Shown here: piece by piece, positions 1 through 61,334 of the stretch | Layout of the letters: each line of letters begins with the position of its first letter | Numbering within the stretch: position 1 is the stretch's first letter | Source of the DNA: Rhineura floridana | Lineage: Eukaryota; Chordata; Lepidosauria; Squamata; Rhineuridae | Length of the DNA: 64,000 bases | Reading direction: 5' to 3' | NCBI RefSeq assembly: GCF_030035675.1 | Contig: NC_084487.1 | Location: forward strand, 27,012,474 to 27,076,473 | Position numbers and translations under genes: made by a program | The notes under the pieces: generated by a model | Seen by the model: the letters and a program-made list of their open reading frames with translations, nothing else | What the model was told of the DNA's origin: nothing | Databases searched by the model: none

Positions 1-155
1 CTTACAAAGCAGCAAAGGTAGGAAAAGCTCACCAAGTTTTGTTTTTTTTAAACGAAGCTGGTGAATTACTGTATATTTGCTGGCCCACTCCTGATATTCT
101 CTGCATTCAGCATCTTTCTTGTCTGATTTTGTGTTTATGCTTTTGTTTTCTCCAG

Positions 156-224
156 TGGGAGCCACAGGGAAGGGTGGAGACCTCATGTCAGATCTGTTCA
201 ACAAACTGGTTCTCCGGCGCAAAG
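156..224 (+). CDS. WASHC1: WASHC1 penultimate coding exon
   Basis: The 69-nt exon lies between TTTTCTCCAG and the donor AAAG|GTACAT. It encodes [22 protein letters not shown] plus one base, in frame +2 from the exon start. [14 protein letters not shown] is the WH2 actin-binding helix and linker. Confidence 0.9.
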
Positions 225-2747
225 GTACATTAAGATGCAGCAAACTATTCCTCTCCAGGGTTTCAGCAAGGCAAAGGCTGGGATGATCTCTTGTTGGCAG
301 AAAGCATGACTCTTTTCTCGCAGTTGATCAAGAGGTTCAGAGCCAAGTTACCCATTATGCAGATATTTAATTAAGAACCCCTCAACCCTTAAAAAACTTA
401 AAAGCAGCAGTGTGTGAGATTCCTCATAAAGGGACAGGTATCATGGGAAATGCTGGACTAAATGGACCCTTGTGCTCTTTCTCTGTCTCATCCAGTAGGG
501 TGACTTGTGTAATTACCATTTCCTGCAGTGCAAGTTCTGTCTACCTGATGGCTTGTCCTTAGAGACATTTGTTTGCTCCCCCCCAAAAAACATTAATTTG
601 CATTCTCAAGTGTTCCAGACTAATCAGTCACTCAAAAAATATCAAGGAGCTTCTCAAGTGTTCAGTATGAATTCAGCTGCTCCTCTGGCTGCTAACTCTT
701 TCTCTTCCCCAAGGTTTAAGGCCCTTCTGGCGAGAGGAAAATTAGCAGAGAGGGCATGGTAGCACAGGGGCAAGGGGCAGGCCCCAGTTTGAGTGGAGCC
801 CTGCTCAAAAGATGGCTTGATCTGCCTCAAATCGAGGCTGGCCTGTTACAGCTAGGTAGGTAGGTAGGTTGGTTGGTGAGGGGTGAATGTTGCATTTCAA
901 GCCACCACCACCCTACTTTGAATACCCGCCCAATCTCTAGGCTTATCTGCGCAAGAAAGATCTTCACGCTTTTCCTAAAAGATGGGCAGAGTTTGCTAAC
1001 TCAGGCATAGCTAGAGGACTTTAGTAGTGGCTGCTCAACAATGGTAGGGCTCATCTCTCATCTCCCCCCCTCCCCCCCCCCCCACAAAAAGATAAAAAGC
1101 TTCACGGAGAGCTGGAATAGTTAAAAGGCTGCTCTTGGAACAGGTTACAGTGCTAAAGTGTACCAAAAATAGGAGACCTTAGATGAGGCTTCTCCAAGCG
1201 TATGCCCCCCCCCAATGTTTTGGACTACAACTCCTGTCAGCTCCAGCCAGCACAGGTTGGGGAAGGCTGTCTTAGATGCTGCGCTGTCACAATTTATGTG
1301 CCATTGGTTTCCTGAGCCACAGGCAGCATATAGGTGGTGCGGCAGGGTGGAACTGAAGGAATGTTTCTTCCTCATAGTTCACTCCTAGATCCATATCAGA
1401 CTTGCAGCGTGATCTGTAGCCACCAACCAAGAGAAGCAAACCATGAAACTCACTGCAACAGGGTGAGATTCTGTATATAGCAAAATGGGGGTTGCTGGGA
1501 GAGAGATGTCACTCCTGCCTGCTTTCTGCTGACTTTGTTGTGCTGGTTGTAGACATGCTTGAGTTCTTGAGGTCCCAAGAAGGAAGTGCTGGGCTATTGC
1601 AAACAGGATTGGGACCACCCCTTCACCTTGCTAAGACTCAGTGAGATGGCAAAATAACTTTGCTTCAAGATTAGGTCCCAACTTGACAGTGGTGCCCTGT
1701 TTACCAAGGCCAGCGCCAGGCACGACTGGCCCTTGGGCACCAGCATGTCCCAGGCCTGTGGCACCTGCCCGCAGATCCCATCTACCTTTCCTGTTGCTGT
1801 GAATACCATGCACACTATGCACGCGTGCCTACCATCAGCCGAGATGGCAACAGGAATGTCAGCCTCTTAGGGAAACCCACCACCACCATCTTGGTTGATA
1901 CTCCCAATGTGCCAAATGGCGCCTTTGGCCACATCTTGGATACTATCCCACCTCAGCTGCCCCCACAACCAGTCCAGCATGTTCATGCAGCACACACGAC
2001 ATTCACAGTGATGGAAGAGGAAGGTGAGGCATGTGTGCAGGCTTATTGAAGCCCACACTATCTGTATGGGGGATGCCTGGGATCTCCCTCTCCTTGATCC
2101 ACAGCAGGGTCAGGAGCTGCCTCTGTTGATCACAGAATGGGAGCTCTACCCTCCCACTCTAAGTAGGGGCCCTTCAGGGGGGCCTCAGCCAGGGCCCAAC
2201 CTGGCCACCCTCTGGTGTCCGCTCTACTGATTACCACAGGGCAGACTCCTCCCTTTAAGACAGCAATGGGGAACCTGAAAGCCCTCCAGATGCTGTTGGA
2301 CTCCAACGCGCATAATCCCCGACCATTGAACATGTTAGCTGGGGCTGATGGGAAGTGTAGTACAACAGCTAGAGGCCCACAGGTTCCCCTTCCCTGCCTT
2401 AAGCCTTCCTTCCCTGGCAGCGGCACAACTGTACAGCAGGCTTTTCAGTTAATGTTTTGATTGCTGGGCTAGTCGGCTGCAACTCTTCCACCAGTTCCCC
2501 TTGCCCATCTAAATCTCAGCTGCACAGGCCTGACCCATTGTCTCTCCCCAGCTGCCTTTGCTTCACGTGACATGCTCCCTTTTCCTCCCATGCAGGCATT
2601 TCTGGCAAAGGGCCTGCAGCTGGAGGAGACAGCAATACTCCCAACGTGCCAGCTGGCGCCTTTGGCCGCATCTCGGATACTATCCCACCGCTGCCCCCCC
2701 CACAACAACCAGCTGGTGAGGAAGATGAAGATGATTGGGAGTCCTAG
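156..2747 (+). CDS. WASHC1: WASHC1 (WASH complex subunit 1), 3' part, last two coding exons
   Basis: WASHC1 is the nucleation-promoting subunit of the endosomal WASH complex; its C-terminal VCA region binds actin and activates Arp2/3 for retromer-linked sorting. Two + strand exons are visible. Exon 156-224 follows a TCCAG acceptor and encodes [17 protein letters not shown], the WH2/verprolin segment. Exon 2596-2747 follows a TGCAG acceptor and encodes the end: [10 protein letters not shown], the proline stretch [10 protein letters not shown] and the acidic tail EDEDDWES, then TAG at 2745-2747. The split glycine codon (G|GC) fits the phase of both exons. The tail matches my memory of vertebrate WASH1 closely. 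The rest of the gene lies left of the window. It converges with DDX11, whose stop codon is about 2.4 kb away. The 2371-bp intron contains a decayed copy of the last exon (see 1893-1975). Confidence 0.93.
225..2595 (+). other. WASHC1 last intron: repeat debris, no other gene
   Basis: The intron has a short GGTA/GGTT repeat near 854-880, a poly-C run near 1063-1083, palindromic MITE pieces at about 1196-1275 and 2262-2395, and the exon-like segment at 1893-1975. A segment at about 1690-1890 resembles the GC-rich stretch at 33.05-33.52 kb, so it is probably an interspersed repeat. I see no other coding exon. Confidence 0.6.
1893..1975 (+). pseudogene. Decayed partial duplicate of the WASHC1 terminal exon
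   Basis: This 83-bp stretch parallels the real terminal exon at about 2636-2715. Both run through 'gatactcccaaYgtgcca' and 'ggcgcctttggcc', then 'atcttggatactatccc' here versus 'atctcggatactatccc' in the exon, then a CTGCCCCC proline tract. It still translates as [20 protein letters not shown]. By eye the identity is about 80%. The acidic tail is not recognisable after it. Whether it is ever spliced is unknown; a weak acceptor (CTACCATCAG) lies upstream near 1840. Confidence 0.65.
2596..2747 (+). CDS. WASHC1: WASHC1 terminal coding exon (central/acidic region)
   Basis: The acceptor is CCCATGCAG|GC. The open frame runs from ISGKGP through [19 protein letters not shown] to EDEDDWES and TAG. 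The tryptophan in the acidic tail is the usual Arp2/3-contact residue of VCA proteins. Confidence 0.93.
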
Positions 2748-5110
2748 ATCTGCTGCATTACTTGGTTGTGCACTCACTTCATGTGACTTACTGCAGGTCG
2801 CCAGTGGGCTGAAGAAAGCCCAGCAGCGAGAAAGAGGGGCAACCTCTGATGCAGGATCACTGGTCTAATAGAGAAGGCTGACCTGTGTCTTTTCCCTCCC
2901 TGCTCTGGCTTGTTTCAGCATTTATTTTATCAACAAACACTACTGCTTCTCACTTTTCCTTCCCCTCCCAATCCAGCAGTGTGAATTATCTCAAAGAGTG
3001 TGTTCTGCAGAACCTCCTGCTGGTTGAGGCTGTGGGGCAGCTTGCACTCAGAGGATCAAAGCCAGGTCCTCTCCTTGTGATGAGAGCTCCTATGCCAGTG
3101 CAATGTGATGCATCAAGATCATCACAAAGGCCGTTATTTTCAGCAAACAGCATTTACCTCCTGCGGCTAGAGCTTTGGTGAGACACATAGCCCTGAGCTT
3201 TAAGGGTGCACATGGACCGGGAGAGGCTTTTTGATTTCTCTCGCAGCCCAATTCACACTTCCTTTATTGTGTATGGCATCAGCTGTGCAAGGAACAGCAC
3301 TCACTCACCTGTCAAATGCAAATGGACTGATTAAAAAAAAGTCAAATGCAAATGACCACAGCTTTGTTTTCTGTTGTGTGCCTCCAGTGGTCTTAGTTAA
3401 CAAAGGGAAGCTAAGACTAGCGCTCAAGCTGTTCTCTCATCCTTGCCGCATGGGAGCGACAAGCTCCTGCAGCCATCTTCAGTGGAGAACGCCAAAGGCA
3501 AAGCAGGAAGTGAAAGTGAAGGCCATGTGCCAACACAGTCAAGAGCGGCTCTCGCTATGTCATATTGTGTACAGCAGGAGGCGCTATCCTTTTTGGGCCT
3601 GTGGCTACCACACATACGTACCTTCTCCCTATTCTAGTGGCTACTGTAGAATACTTCTTTCAAGAATACATTCAGCAGCAAGAAGGGGCCTTGTGAATGC
3701 CAGGGAAGGGCTCTGCAGGCACACACGCAAGCACACAGGCACAACCTTGGCAATCCCTATCCATAGTGTGTGGCATCATCCTCTTAACCTGTATAAACAT
3801 CACACTTGATTTTCCGCTTCTCCCTGCCCCCCACAGTAGTAAATAAATGTCATAGAGCGGGAGAATCTACCTCTCTGCTGCCTTCTCTTTACCCTCAGTT
3901 GTACAGTTCTACATGAGTAAAATGGAAGGTCATGTTTGCTTATGGCATCAGATGCAAAGCCTGCTGGTCACTCTAGTGTGTTAAGGCCATGCCACCGCTT
4001 TTTATAGTTGCTCCAGGATACAAGGCCTGGAGATCACAAAGGCATCTTTAAGCACCCATGTTATACATCCCTGTAAACCCAGATTGAACTAGAAGTCCCA
4101 GCCCTGTCTGCATAGCTGTTTAATCATGTGTAATTATGGCTACCCTTTGATGTAATACTGGTGGGTCCCAGTGGATGAAAGGATTCTGCCTTTCCTTACG
4201 TGGAGGAGTGAAAGGCTGTAAAAAGGGAGTGAGGAGCAACTGGTTTAATTCTGTCCCCCCCCTTTTTTTTCTTGCAGGCAAGTTCTATGCATTTAAGCTT
4301 TCTGGAGACTTTAAAATGATAATGTCTTCATACGCTTCCCTTCCCCCAAAAAACACCCCAGCTCATCTTCATGGATACCTAACTACTACACCAGCCTTGT
4401 GCTGTTTCTTTGACAACAAAGTTCAGATAAGCAAGCCTAAAGCTTAGCATTCCTTTGCTGAAAGAATTCATCAAATGTAAACTTCTTTGCAGCCTAGGCT
4501 TAACACTTCAAACGCTGAAGCGACCCTAAGTCAGCGACACACAGGTCTTTTGTCTTTTACTTTGTAGTTAGCCACATTTGAGCAGGGGGTAAGGGAATCA
4601 TCTTTAGCTTCTCTTGCTTGAAAGGATAATTGAACGCCTCTGAGGTTTTACGAAAGGGAAGAAACAGCCTCTGCTGCAGGTTTTATCTTCCCCCAGCCAG
4701 TTCTAGTGATAAATAAGTGCCCACCTTGAACGCTGAACAAGATCTGTTAATGGCTGGCAAGAGAGAAAGACCCAAAATCACCACTGGTCCAACAACACAG
4801 GGAAAAGCAGTAATGAATTGCAGACACATCACAAAAACTGGCTACAGCTGTTCAAACGTGCCCCAAGGAACAGAGCAAATTTTGTCTCACATAAATAGAA
4901 AGCTCCCACATGCCATAGCCCTGATCTAGTAATGTAATGTGTCTAAAATCACAGGCGACACAAAACTGGAGTATGAGGTTTGGAAAAACATTTTAAGCTA
5001 TTAAGGGAAACATCTATATTAACATAATGCAATGAAAATAAATACACAATACATCCAAACACACTGAAGGCACTTCATGCAGAGGGATGCGGTAGCTGCA
5101 AGCACGCCTG
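2748..5110. other. Convergent intergenic / 3' UTR region between WASHC1 and DDX11
   Basis: About 2.36 kb separates the two stop codons. No further coding exon is apparent. On the - strand I find no AATAAA between 5110 and about 3268; the nearer variants are ATTAAA at about 4244-4249 and 4111. The two 3' UTRs may therefore approach or overlap each other. Confidence 0.5.
3842..3847 (+). terminator. Candidate WASHC1 poly(A) signal
   Basis: This is the first AATAAA on the + strand after the WASHC1 stop codon that I noticed, about 1.1 kb downstream. The downstream GU-rich element is weak, so this is only a candidate. Confidence 0.3.
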
Positions 5111-55395
<50,285 letters not shown>

Positions 55396-55640
55396 CTCCT
55401 ACAACAAAAAAGCCATAAAAAATAATTATGAATAATCTTATCCGTGACTATACTGTACATAAACTAGCATTTTACAAAGGTCAGGGAGGGAAACTATTAA
55501 AACAGCCTCCCCTGGACCAAATGGGGAGCCTGTGGCCCCCCAGTTGTTGTTGGAGTGCAATTCCAGCATGGCCGAGGATGGTGGGAGTCACAGTTGACCC
55601 TTAATCTTCCCTGTGACAGACTGCCACTCCTGGCCAAGTT

Positions 55641-56205
55641 GACAGGGAAGGGCCACAGCTCAGTGGCAGAGCACCTGCCTTGCATGCATAAAATCCCAGG
55701 TTCAATCCCCAACATCTCCAGGTAGCGCTGGGAGAGACGCCCTGCCCGAAATCCTGGAGTGCCGCTGCCAATCAGTGTAGATAATACTGAGCTAGATGGA
55801 CCATAGTGCTGACTCTGCATTTTATTTATTTATTTATTTACTTATTGTACTTTTAGACCGCCCTATAGCAACAAGCTCTCAGGGTGGTGTACAACAGAAT
55901 AAAAACCACATTTAAAATACAAGTGAGAGTGGGTACAATACTACTATAAAAACATTTTTAAAAGCAAAGATTAAGACAAAATTAAAATAAAATTACAATT
56001 AGATTTAAAATTAAAATTAAAATTAAATTAAAATGCCTGGGCAAAGAGGTAGGTTTTTACCTGGCGCCGAAAAGATAACAAAGAAGGCGCCAGGCGTATC
56101 TCGTCAGGGAGGGCATTCCATAATTCGGGGGCCACCACTGAGAAGGCCCTAGATCTAGTTATTGCTCTCCGGGCCTCCCTATGAGATAGCTTCCTATGTT
56201 CCTAA
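55641..56205 (+). mobile_element. tRNA-Ala-like SINE split by an L2-type LINE tail
   Basis: 55641-55815 has box A ('agctcagtggcagagcacc'), box B ('caggttcaatccccaac') and the family body 'tactgagctagatggacc'. The SINE end 'atagcttcctatgttccta' appears only at 56187. The 370 bp between (55816-56186) is a - strand LINE 3' end. It encodes a WNALPDEIR-type C-terminus and ends in TAAATAAA. Confidence 0.7.
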
Positions 56206-56392
56206 GTCCCGGAGATCTCTGGGGGAGATGCAAGCCAAGAACACGAGACTGGCTTCCCATCTACCCAAAACACCACACACACAAAACTCTCCCTTTTTGT
56301 TTAGGATCTCCGCGAAGCGCCATTTCGGCCACCAAGTACCCCATCTGTTTGTCCCTTTCGGGCCACCATCCTACTACGAAGATCCTCCTACC

Positions 56393-56745
56393 TCTCCTCT
56401 GTTTTCTCAAAAGGCGTCACTTCGAACCTGGCGCCAAAAGTAAAGCTAAGTGCTCCGGCCAGCCTCCCTTATTATTGACGTCAGAGGCTTCCTTCTCGTG
56501 AGAAACAAAAAGTACAGAGAAGAAAGACCGGAGGATCAGATGACAGCCGCTCAGCTAAATCCTCTCCCGGTCCTGGCAGAGCAGATTTAAATTGTTTTCC
56601 CCCCTCCCCCCCGCTGAGCCCGCGCGCCCAAATGCTATTGGCTAGGGGAACTTCCCATGAGCCAATAGGGGGACAGCAATAAAAATGACGTCCTCTCGGA
56701 GCGCGCTGTGTAGAGTTTCGTTGTCGATAGGAAGTAATGCCCGGA
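56393..56745 (-). promoter_or_regulatory. DDX11 promoter and probable non-coding first exon
   Basis: The region upstream of coding exon 1 changes from repeats to a GC-richer unique sequence. It has a CRE (TGACGTCA, 56476-56483), a second TGACGTC at 56686-56692, CCAAT boxes on both strands (ATTGG 56637-56641, CCAAT 56662-56666), and an E2F-like TTTTGGCGCC on the - strand (56430-56439). A plausible first-exon donor, GGAGAG|GTAGGA, ends an exon at 56392/56393. No TATA box is clear. E2F and CRE sites would suit a cell-cycle gene; that is inference. Confidence 0.6.
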
Positions 56746-56747
56746 AG

Positions 56748-57730
56748 GGTTGTTGTTATGTGCCTTCAAGTCAATTACGACTTATGGCAACCTTATGAAT
56801 CAGTGACCTCCAAGAGCATCTGTCATGAACCACCCTGTTCAGATCTTGTAAGTTCAGGTCTGTGGCTTCGTTTATAGAATCAATCCATTTCTTCTTTGGT
56901 CTTCCTCTTTTTCTACTTCCTTCTCATTTTCCCAGCATTATTGTCTTTTCTAGTGAATCCTGTCTTCTCATGATGTGTCCAAAGTATGACGACCTCAGTT
57001 TCATCATTTAAGCTTCTAGCAATAGTTGTTTAATTCGTTCTAACTCCCAATTATTTGTCTTTTCCTCAGTCCATGGTATGTGCAAAGCTCTCCTCCAATA
57101 CCACATTTCAAATGAGTTGATTTTTCTCTTATCTGCTTTTTTCACTGTCCAACTTTCACATCCATACACAGAGATCGGGAATACCATGGTCTGAATGATC
57201 CTGACTTTAGTGTTCAGTGATACATCTTTGCATCTGAGGATCTTTTCTAGTTCTCTCACAGCTGCCCTTGCCAGTCCTAGCCTTCTTCTGGTTTCTTGAC
57301 TATTGTCTCCATTTTGGTTAATGACTGTGCCGAGGTATGGATAATCCTTGACAAGTTCAAGGTCCTCATTGTCAGCTTTAAAGTTACATACAGTAAATCT
57401 TCTGTTGTCATTACTTTAGCCTTTTTGACGTTCAGCTGTAGTCCTGCTTTTGTGCTTTCCTCTTGAACTTTCATCAGCATTTGTTTCAAATCACTGCTGG
57501 TTTCTGCTAAGAGTATGGTATCATCTGCATATCTTAAATTATTGATATATCTCCCTCCAATTTTTACACCTCCATCATCTTGGTCCAATCACACTTTCTG
57601 TATAATATGTTCTGCATATAGATTAAACAAATAGGGTGATAAAATACACCCCTGTCTCACACCCTTTCCGATGGGGAATTAGTCGGGTTTCTCCATATTC
57701 TGTCCTTACAGTAGTCTCACATGCAACAAA
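56748..57730 (-). mobile_element. Bov-B/RTE LINE, 5'-truncated, frame-broken
   Basis: - strand readings include GGRYINNLRYADDTILLAET (RT catalytic YADD), then KAGLQLNVKKAKVM, and MVFPISVYGCESWTVKKADK with RRALHIPWTEEKTN. These are the RT end of RTE/Bov-B. The tail 'acttgaaggcacataacaac' points to the DDX11 promoter. At least one frame change separates the two readings. Confidence 0.88.
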
Positions 57731-60055
57731 GCGGGTGTAGCCAGGGGTGTAGTCGTCTGGTCTTGCGGAGGGGAGGGATCTTAAACCCCTTACTTTTTTG
57801 GGACCAGGTTCTCAACAGGGTCCCATCATCCTTTCCTGCTGATTGGAGCCAAGCAGAGGGAAAGGAGGTGAGTCAGCCACATAGAAGACTCTTCTCAGCA
57901 GCTAACACTGTTTTCATGCTGGTTGGCTCCTAGGGAGTCTGTTGTTGTGGGACAAGGCATTAACAAGGATACCATTCTCAACCTAGCAGTAAAAAAAGTG
58001 GGAGAGGTATGGCTGTGGCTATCGTGAAGGGACCCTGCGCTTCTGAGTTTGCCACTACACTACTGGGTGTAGTCCTGTCTTAAAGCATGCCTACTTAGAA
58101 ATAATCTGTATTGATTTCAGTGAGACTTACTGCTAGGTCAGTTGCAGTCTCAGTCTTGTGGCAAAAATCAACAAAATGTGGCATTAAAAAATAGCTAAAG
58201 CTGCAATCCTATACACACTTACCTGAAAGTAAGCCTTATTGAACTCAATTGGGCTTACTTCTTCATAAACATTATTAATTAAGTGTATAACCTGCCTGTC
58301 CTCCAAAGGTGCCTTGGGTTTATTACCTGGAAGTTTTACTGAAGAATGGAATAAAATACTATTTATACAAATTTTAAGTAATAATAATAATAATAGTAAT
58401 AGTAATAATAATAATATATTAAACAGGAAAAAGGAAAAAATACAATGAGACATCCTTCAAAGTAAAGGGATGGTAAATTGTAAGACTGCAATTCTATGTA
58501 TACTTTCTTGGGAGTGTATTATTTCTGAGTAAATATGCATGGGTTCAGATTATAAGGGTGTTTCCAGACAGACAGTGTTTAGCACTGCTCATTCATTGTT
58601 CCTCCACTGTAAGGCATAACTTTACGTGCTTCAACAGGTACATCGTGCTCTCTTCTGCCATGTCTGTTTACAGGGCAAAAAGTTGCAATTCCACATTAAA
58701 ATATCTAGTGTGAAAGTACCCTGAGACTGCAATCCTATGTTGAGATTCCAATCCCATGCACATATTTTTTGGGAGTAAACCCCACTGAGCATAGTGGTTA
58801 CTACTTACTTTCTGAATAAACATGCATAGGTTTGCTCTGTGAATTAGGTGCACTTCAACCCACTGATCTCAATTAGGTTTGGCATGGCTAAGGTTGCTTC
58901 CAAAATGTTGCTGTTTTCTGGTGGGATTCAATTACATACCAGCAAATTCAGGTCATACAGTTATAACTGATTGAGAGGTCTTGTGCAACAAACCTGCTTC
59001 TCCAAAATAGGGAATTTTTACAAAAAGGAAGATGAAGGAGAAATGCACTGGAAAGTGTGGGATAACACTTGTGTTGAAACATCATGTAACCTCCCCACAA
59101 ACAAATCAGAATGAATGCTCATTAAATAGCAGCATCCTCTAATCTCCCTGCAAACATATCAGTATTAATGCTGAATAAACAGATCACTTGGAAGGTGCAG
59201 AGCCCACTTTGTCAAATGCAAAAAAGGGGAGAAAGAAAATAACTTCAATTCCCTTGTTACAGCTCATCATCATGCCCATCCTACATTTTAAATATCATAA
59301 GGTTTCTAAATTGTATTATTTTCCCCTTTGAGCATTAACCCTAGCCTCCCCTCCCCCGGCTGTATCTTCCTGGTTTATTTAATCTCTCCATGTGTTAACA
59401 TCTCTTATTTGCATCTACTCATAACCTTATTTATTTCAAACTAATCCCCACTGATTGCAATCAAATTACTTGCATGTAAGTGGGCTTGGGATTACAACCA
59501 AAATTACTTTGTATTTCTTCCACCTATTGCATTGCAAATTGTGCATGTATTATTTTCCTTTCCTAGTTTTTTTTTTTGTACCTCACACAAAACGTTTTTG
59601 GTTTGTTGATTTTCATTTTCTCACTCATGGCAGTATATGCTGTCCAATACAGAAATGAGAACCAGTTTATATTACAATACAATGTGCTTTTAGATGCTTT
59701 ACAAATTAATTAGTAGTCCACATAAGTAAATCACCATGTAGGAAGCAATCCTTATATTTAGGGTTATGCATGCTCCACTGACTACAATAAGATATAGTCT
59801 TGGCTAATGGGTTCAGGCTTATAGACTGCCAGGCTATTGTGTTGGCTAATTATCTACACAGAAACATACACACACATAGGGCCATCTGCAACCATCCACT
59901 CTGTGGGAGAGAGCAAGGGCGGCAGGTGAGTGAAGTGTGCTATATTTTTATTTTTAAAGATGAGTCCCTGAGTTCTCCCAAGAATTCAACCTATGGCTCA
60001 ATGTAATGTTCTTCAACAGGTCTGCTCTATTTGTCCTCTAATTATTGCTATATAC
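57731..60055. other. Intergenic region, no gene seen
   Basis: AT-rich. It holds a (TAA)n microsatellite at 58378-58418 and several P3 palindrome pieces ('gcaatcctatacacacttac', 'ttgaactcaattgggctta') at about 58200, 58490, 58730 and 59440. I found no coding exon or RNA gene. Confidence 0.6.
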
Positions 60056-60059
60056 ACAC

Positions 60060-60240
60060 CATACCTTTAAAACATTCAAAGCACATTTGTCCTGCAAAGA
60101 ATCCTGGGAACAGTAGTTTACTCCTCATAGAGCTACAGTTCCCAGCACCCTTGACAAACTACAGTTCCCAAGCTTCTTGGGGGTGGGTGGGTGGAATGTG
60201 CTTTTAATGTGCTTAAGGGTATAGTGTGTGCATAGGCTAA
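60060..60240. repeat. P2 palindromic MITE-like element
   Basis: 'aaagaatcctgggaacagt', 'gagctacagttcccagcac', 'caaactacagttcccaagc' and 'tgcttttaatgtgcttaag'. Confidence 0.6.
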
Positions 60241-60480
60241 GACAAACTTGCATCTTCCACATTCAGTGCACTGATATGGCTTCTTTCCTGTGTGGGTTCT
60301 CTGATGTTTAACAAGGTCTGCATCCCCAGACAGAGTTTTCCTATATTCAACACATTTAACGTGTTTCTCTGCCATGTAGATTCGCTGATGTTGTATGAGG
60401 TATGGCCTTTCATTGAAACACTTCCCATATTCCTTACATTTATGAGATTGTCTATGCAGTTTTTCTTTATTATGAAAGTA
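60240..60480 (-). pseudogene. Decayed C2H2 zinc-finger fragment
   Basis: The - strand reads HKCKEYGKCFNERPYLIQHQ, then VKCVEYRKTLSGDADLVKHQ, RTHTGKKPYQC and TECG. The HQRTHTGKKPYQC linker is typical of KRAB-type zinc-finger genes. In the first two fingers the second cysteine is displaced or lost. No start, KRAB box or further fingers are visible. I take it as a gene relic. Confidence 0.7.
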
Positions 60481-60571
60481 AGTTGGTTTAGCGGAGCCAG
60501 TAAGTTGGTTTAGTCCGTTAGTTTTGCCAGCTGGGTAGTTAAAATTTAGTCAAGTTTCTCTGAAAGGTTTT

Positions 60572-60970
60572 TTGTTGTTGTTATGTGCCTTCAAGCCGAT
60601 TACGACTTATGGCGACCCTATGAATCAGTTACCTCCAAGAGCATCTGTCATGAACCACCCTGCTCAGATCCTGTAAGTTCAGGTCTGTGGCTTCCTTTAT
60701 GGAATCAATCCATCTCTTGTTTGGCTTTCCTCTTTTTCTACTCCCTGCTGTTTTTCCCAGCATTATTGTCTTTTCTAGTGAATCATGTCTTCTCATGATG
60801 TGTCCAAAGTATGATTACCTCAGTTTCATCATTTTAGCTTCTAGTGACAGTTCTGGTTTAATTTGTTCTAACACCCAATTATTTGTCTTTTTCGCAGTCC
60901 ATGGTATGCGCAAAGCTCTCCTCCAGCATCACATTTCAAATGTTGATTTTTCTCTTATCCGCCTTTTTAG
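60572..60970 (-). mobile_element. Bov-B/RTE LINE 3' fragment
   Basis: It is closely parallel to 56748-57140 (same tail 'cttgaaggcacataacaac' and the same 'gaccacaccatgagaagac'-type body), but shorter and diverged. Confidence 0.8.
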
Positions 60971-61334
60971 GAACAACATATTTCACCAATCTCTTCTGAA
61001 CAGATTTTTTTATTTGCTTTTTTGACTTGCACCAATTCGCAGAAGCATCTTCCTTATAAGAAGCTGAGAGAAAATTCCCTCCAAGCCCTCTTCAGCGTCA
61101 TTTCAACTACAACTTTTGGCTTTTTTAAAAAAGAGGACATTCAGATATGATTGGTTTCACATAACTGGGCGAGAGATGCCTAAATAATATATTATTATTT
61201 ATTAATAATTTGAGTTATTACCCATCACCTTAAGGTCTCAGGGCTCATTACCACAATTTAAAATTTAGCATTAAAAACAGTTTAAAATAAATTGCAATCA
61301 CAAGAATAAGGTGGGTCCTAAGATCTCAACTCTC

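Noticed and set aside
4600-4660. A DDX11 last exon near 4.63 kb (- strand FKQEK-like reading)
   Set aside because: There is no good acceptor; the 5158-5111 exon matches human FHREK and has a proper AG.
55641-55715. A tRNA-Ala gene
   Set aside because: It has box A and box B but continues into a SINE body and recurs in the window; no proper acceptor stem closes it.
56058-56092. E2F-like GGCGCC sites in the DDX11 5' intron
   Set aside because: They belong to a LINE tail family, so they are not promoter evidence by themselves.
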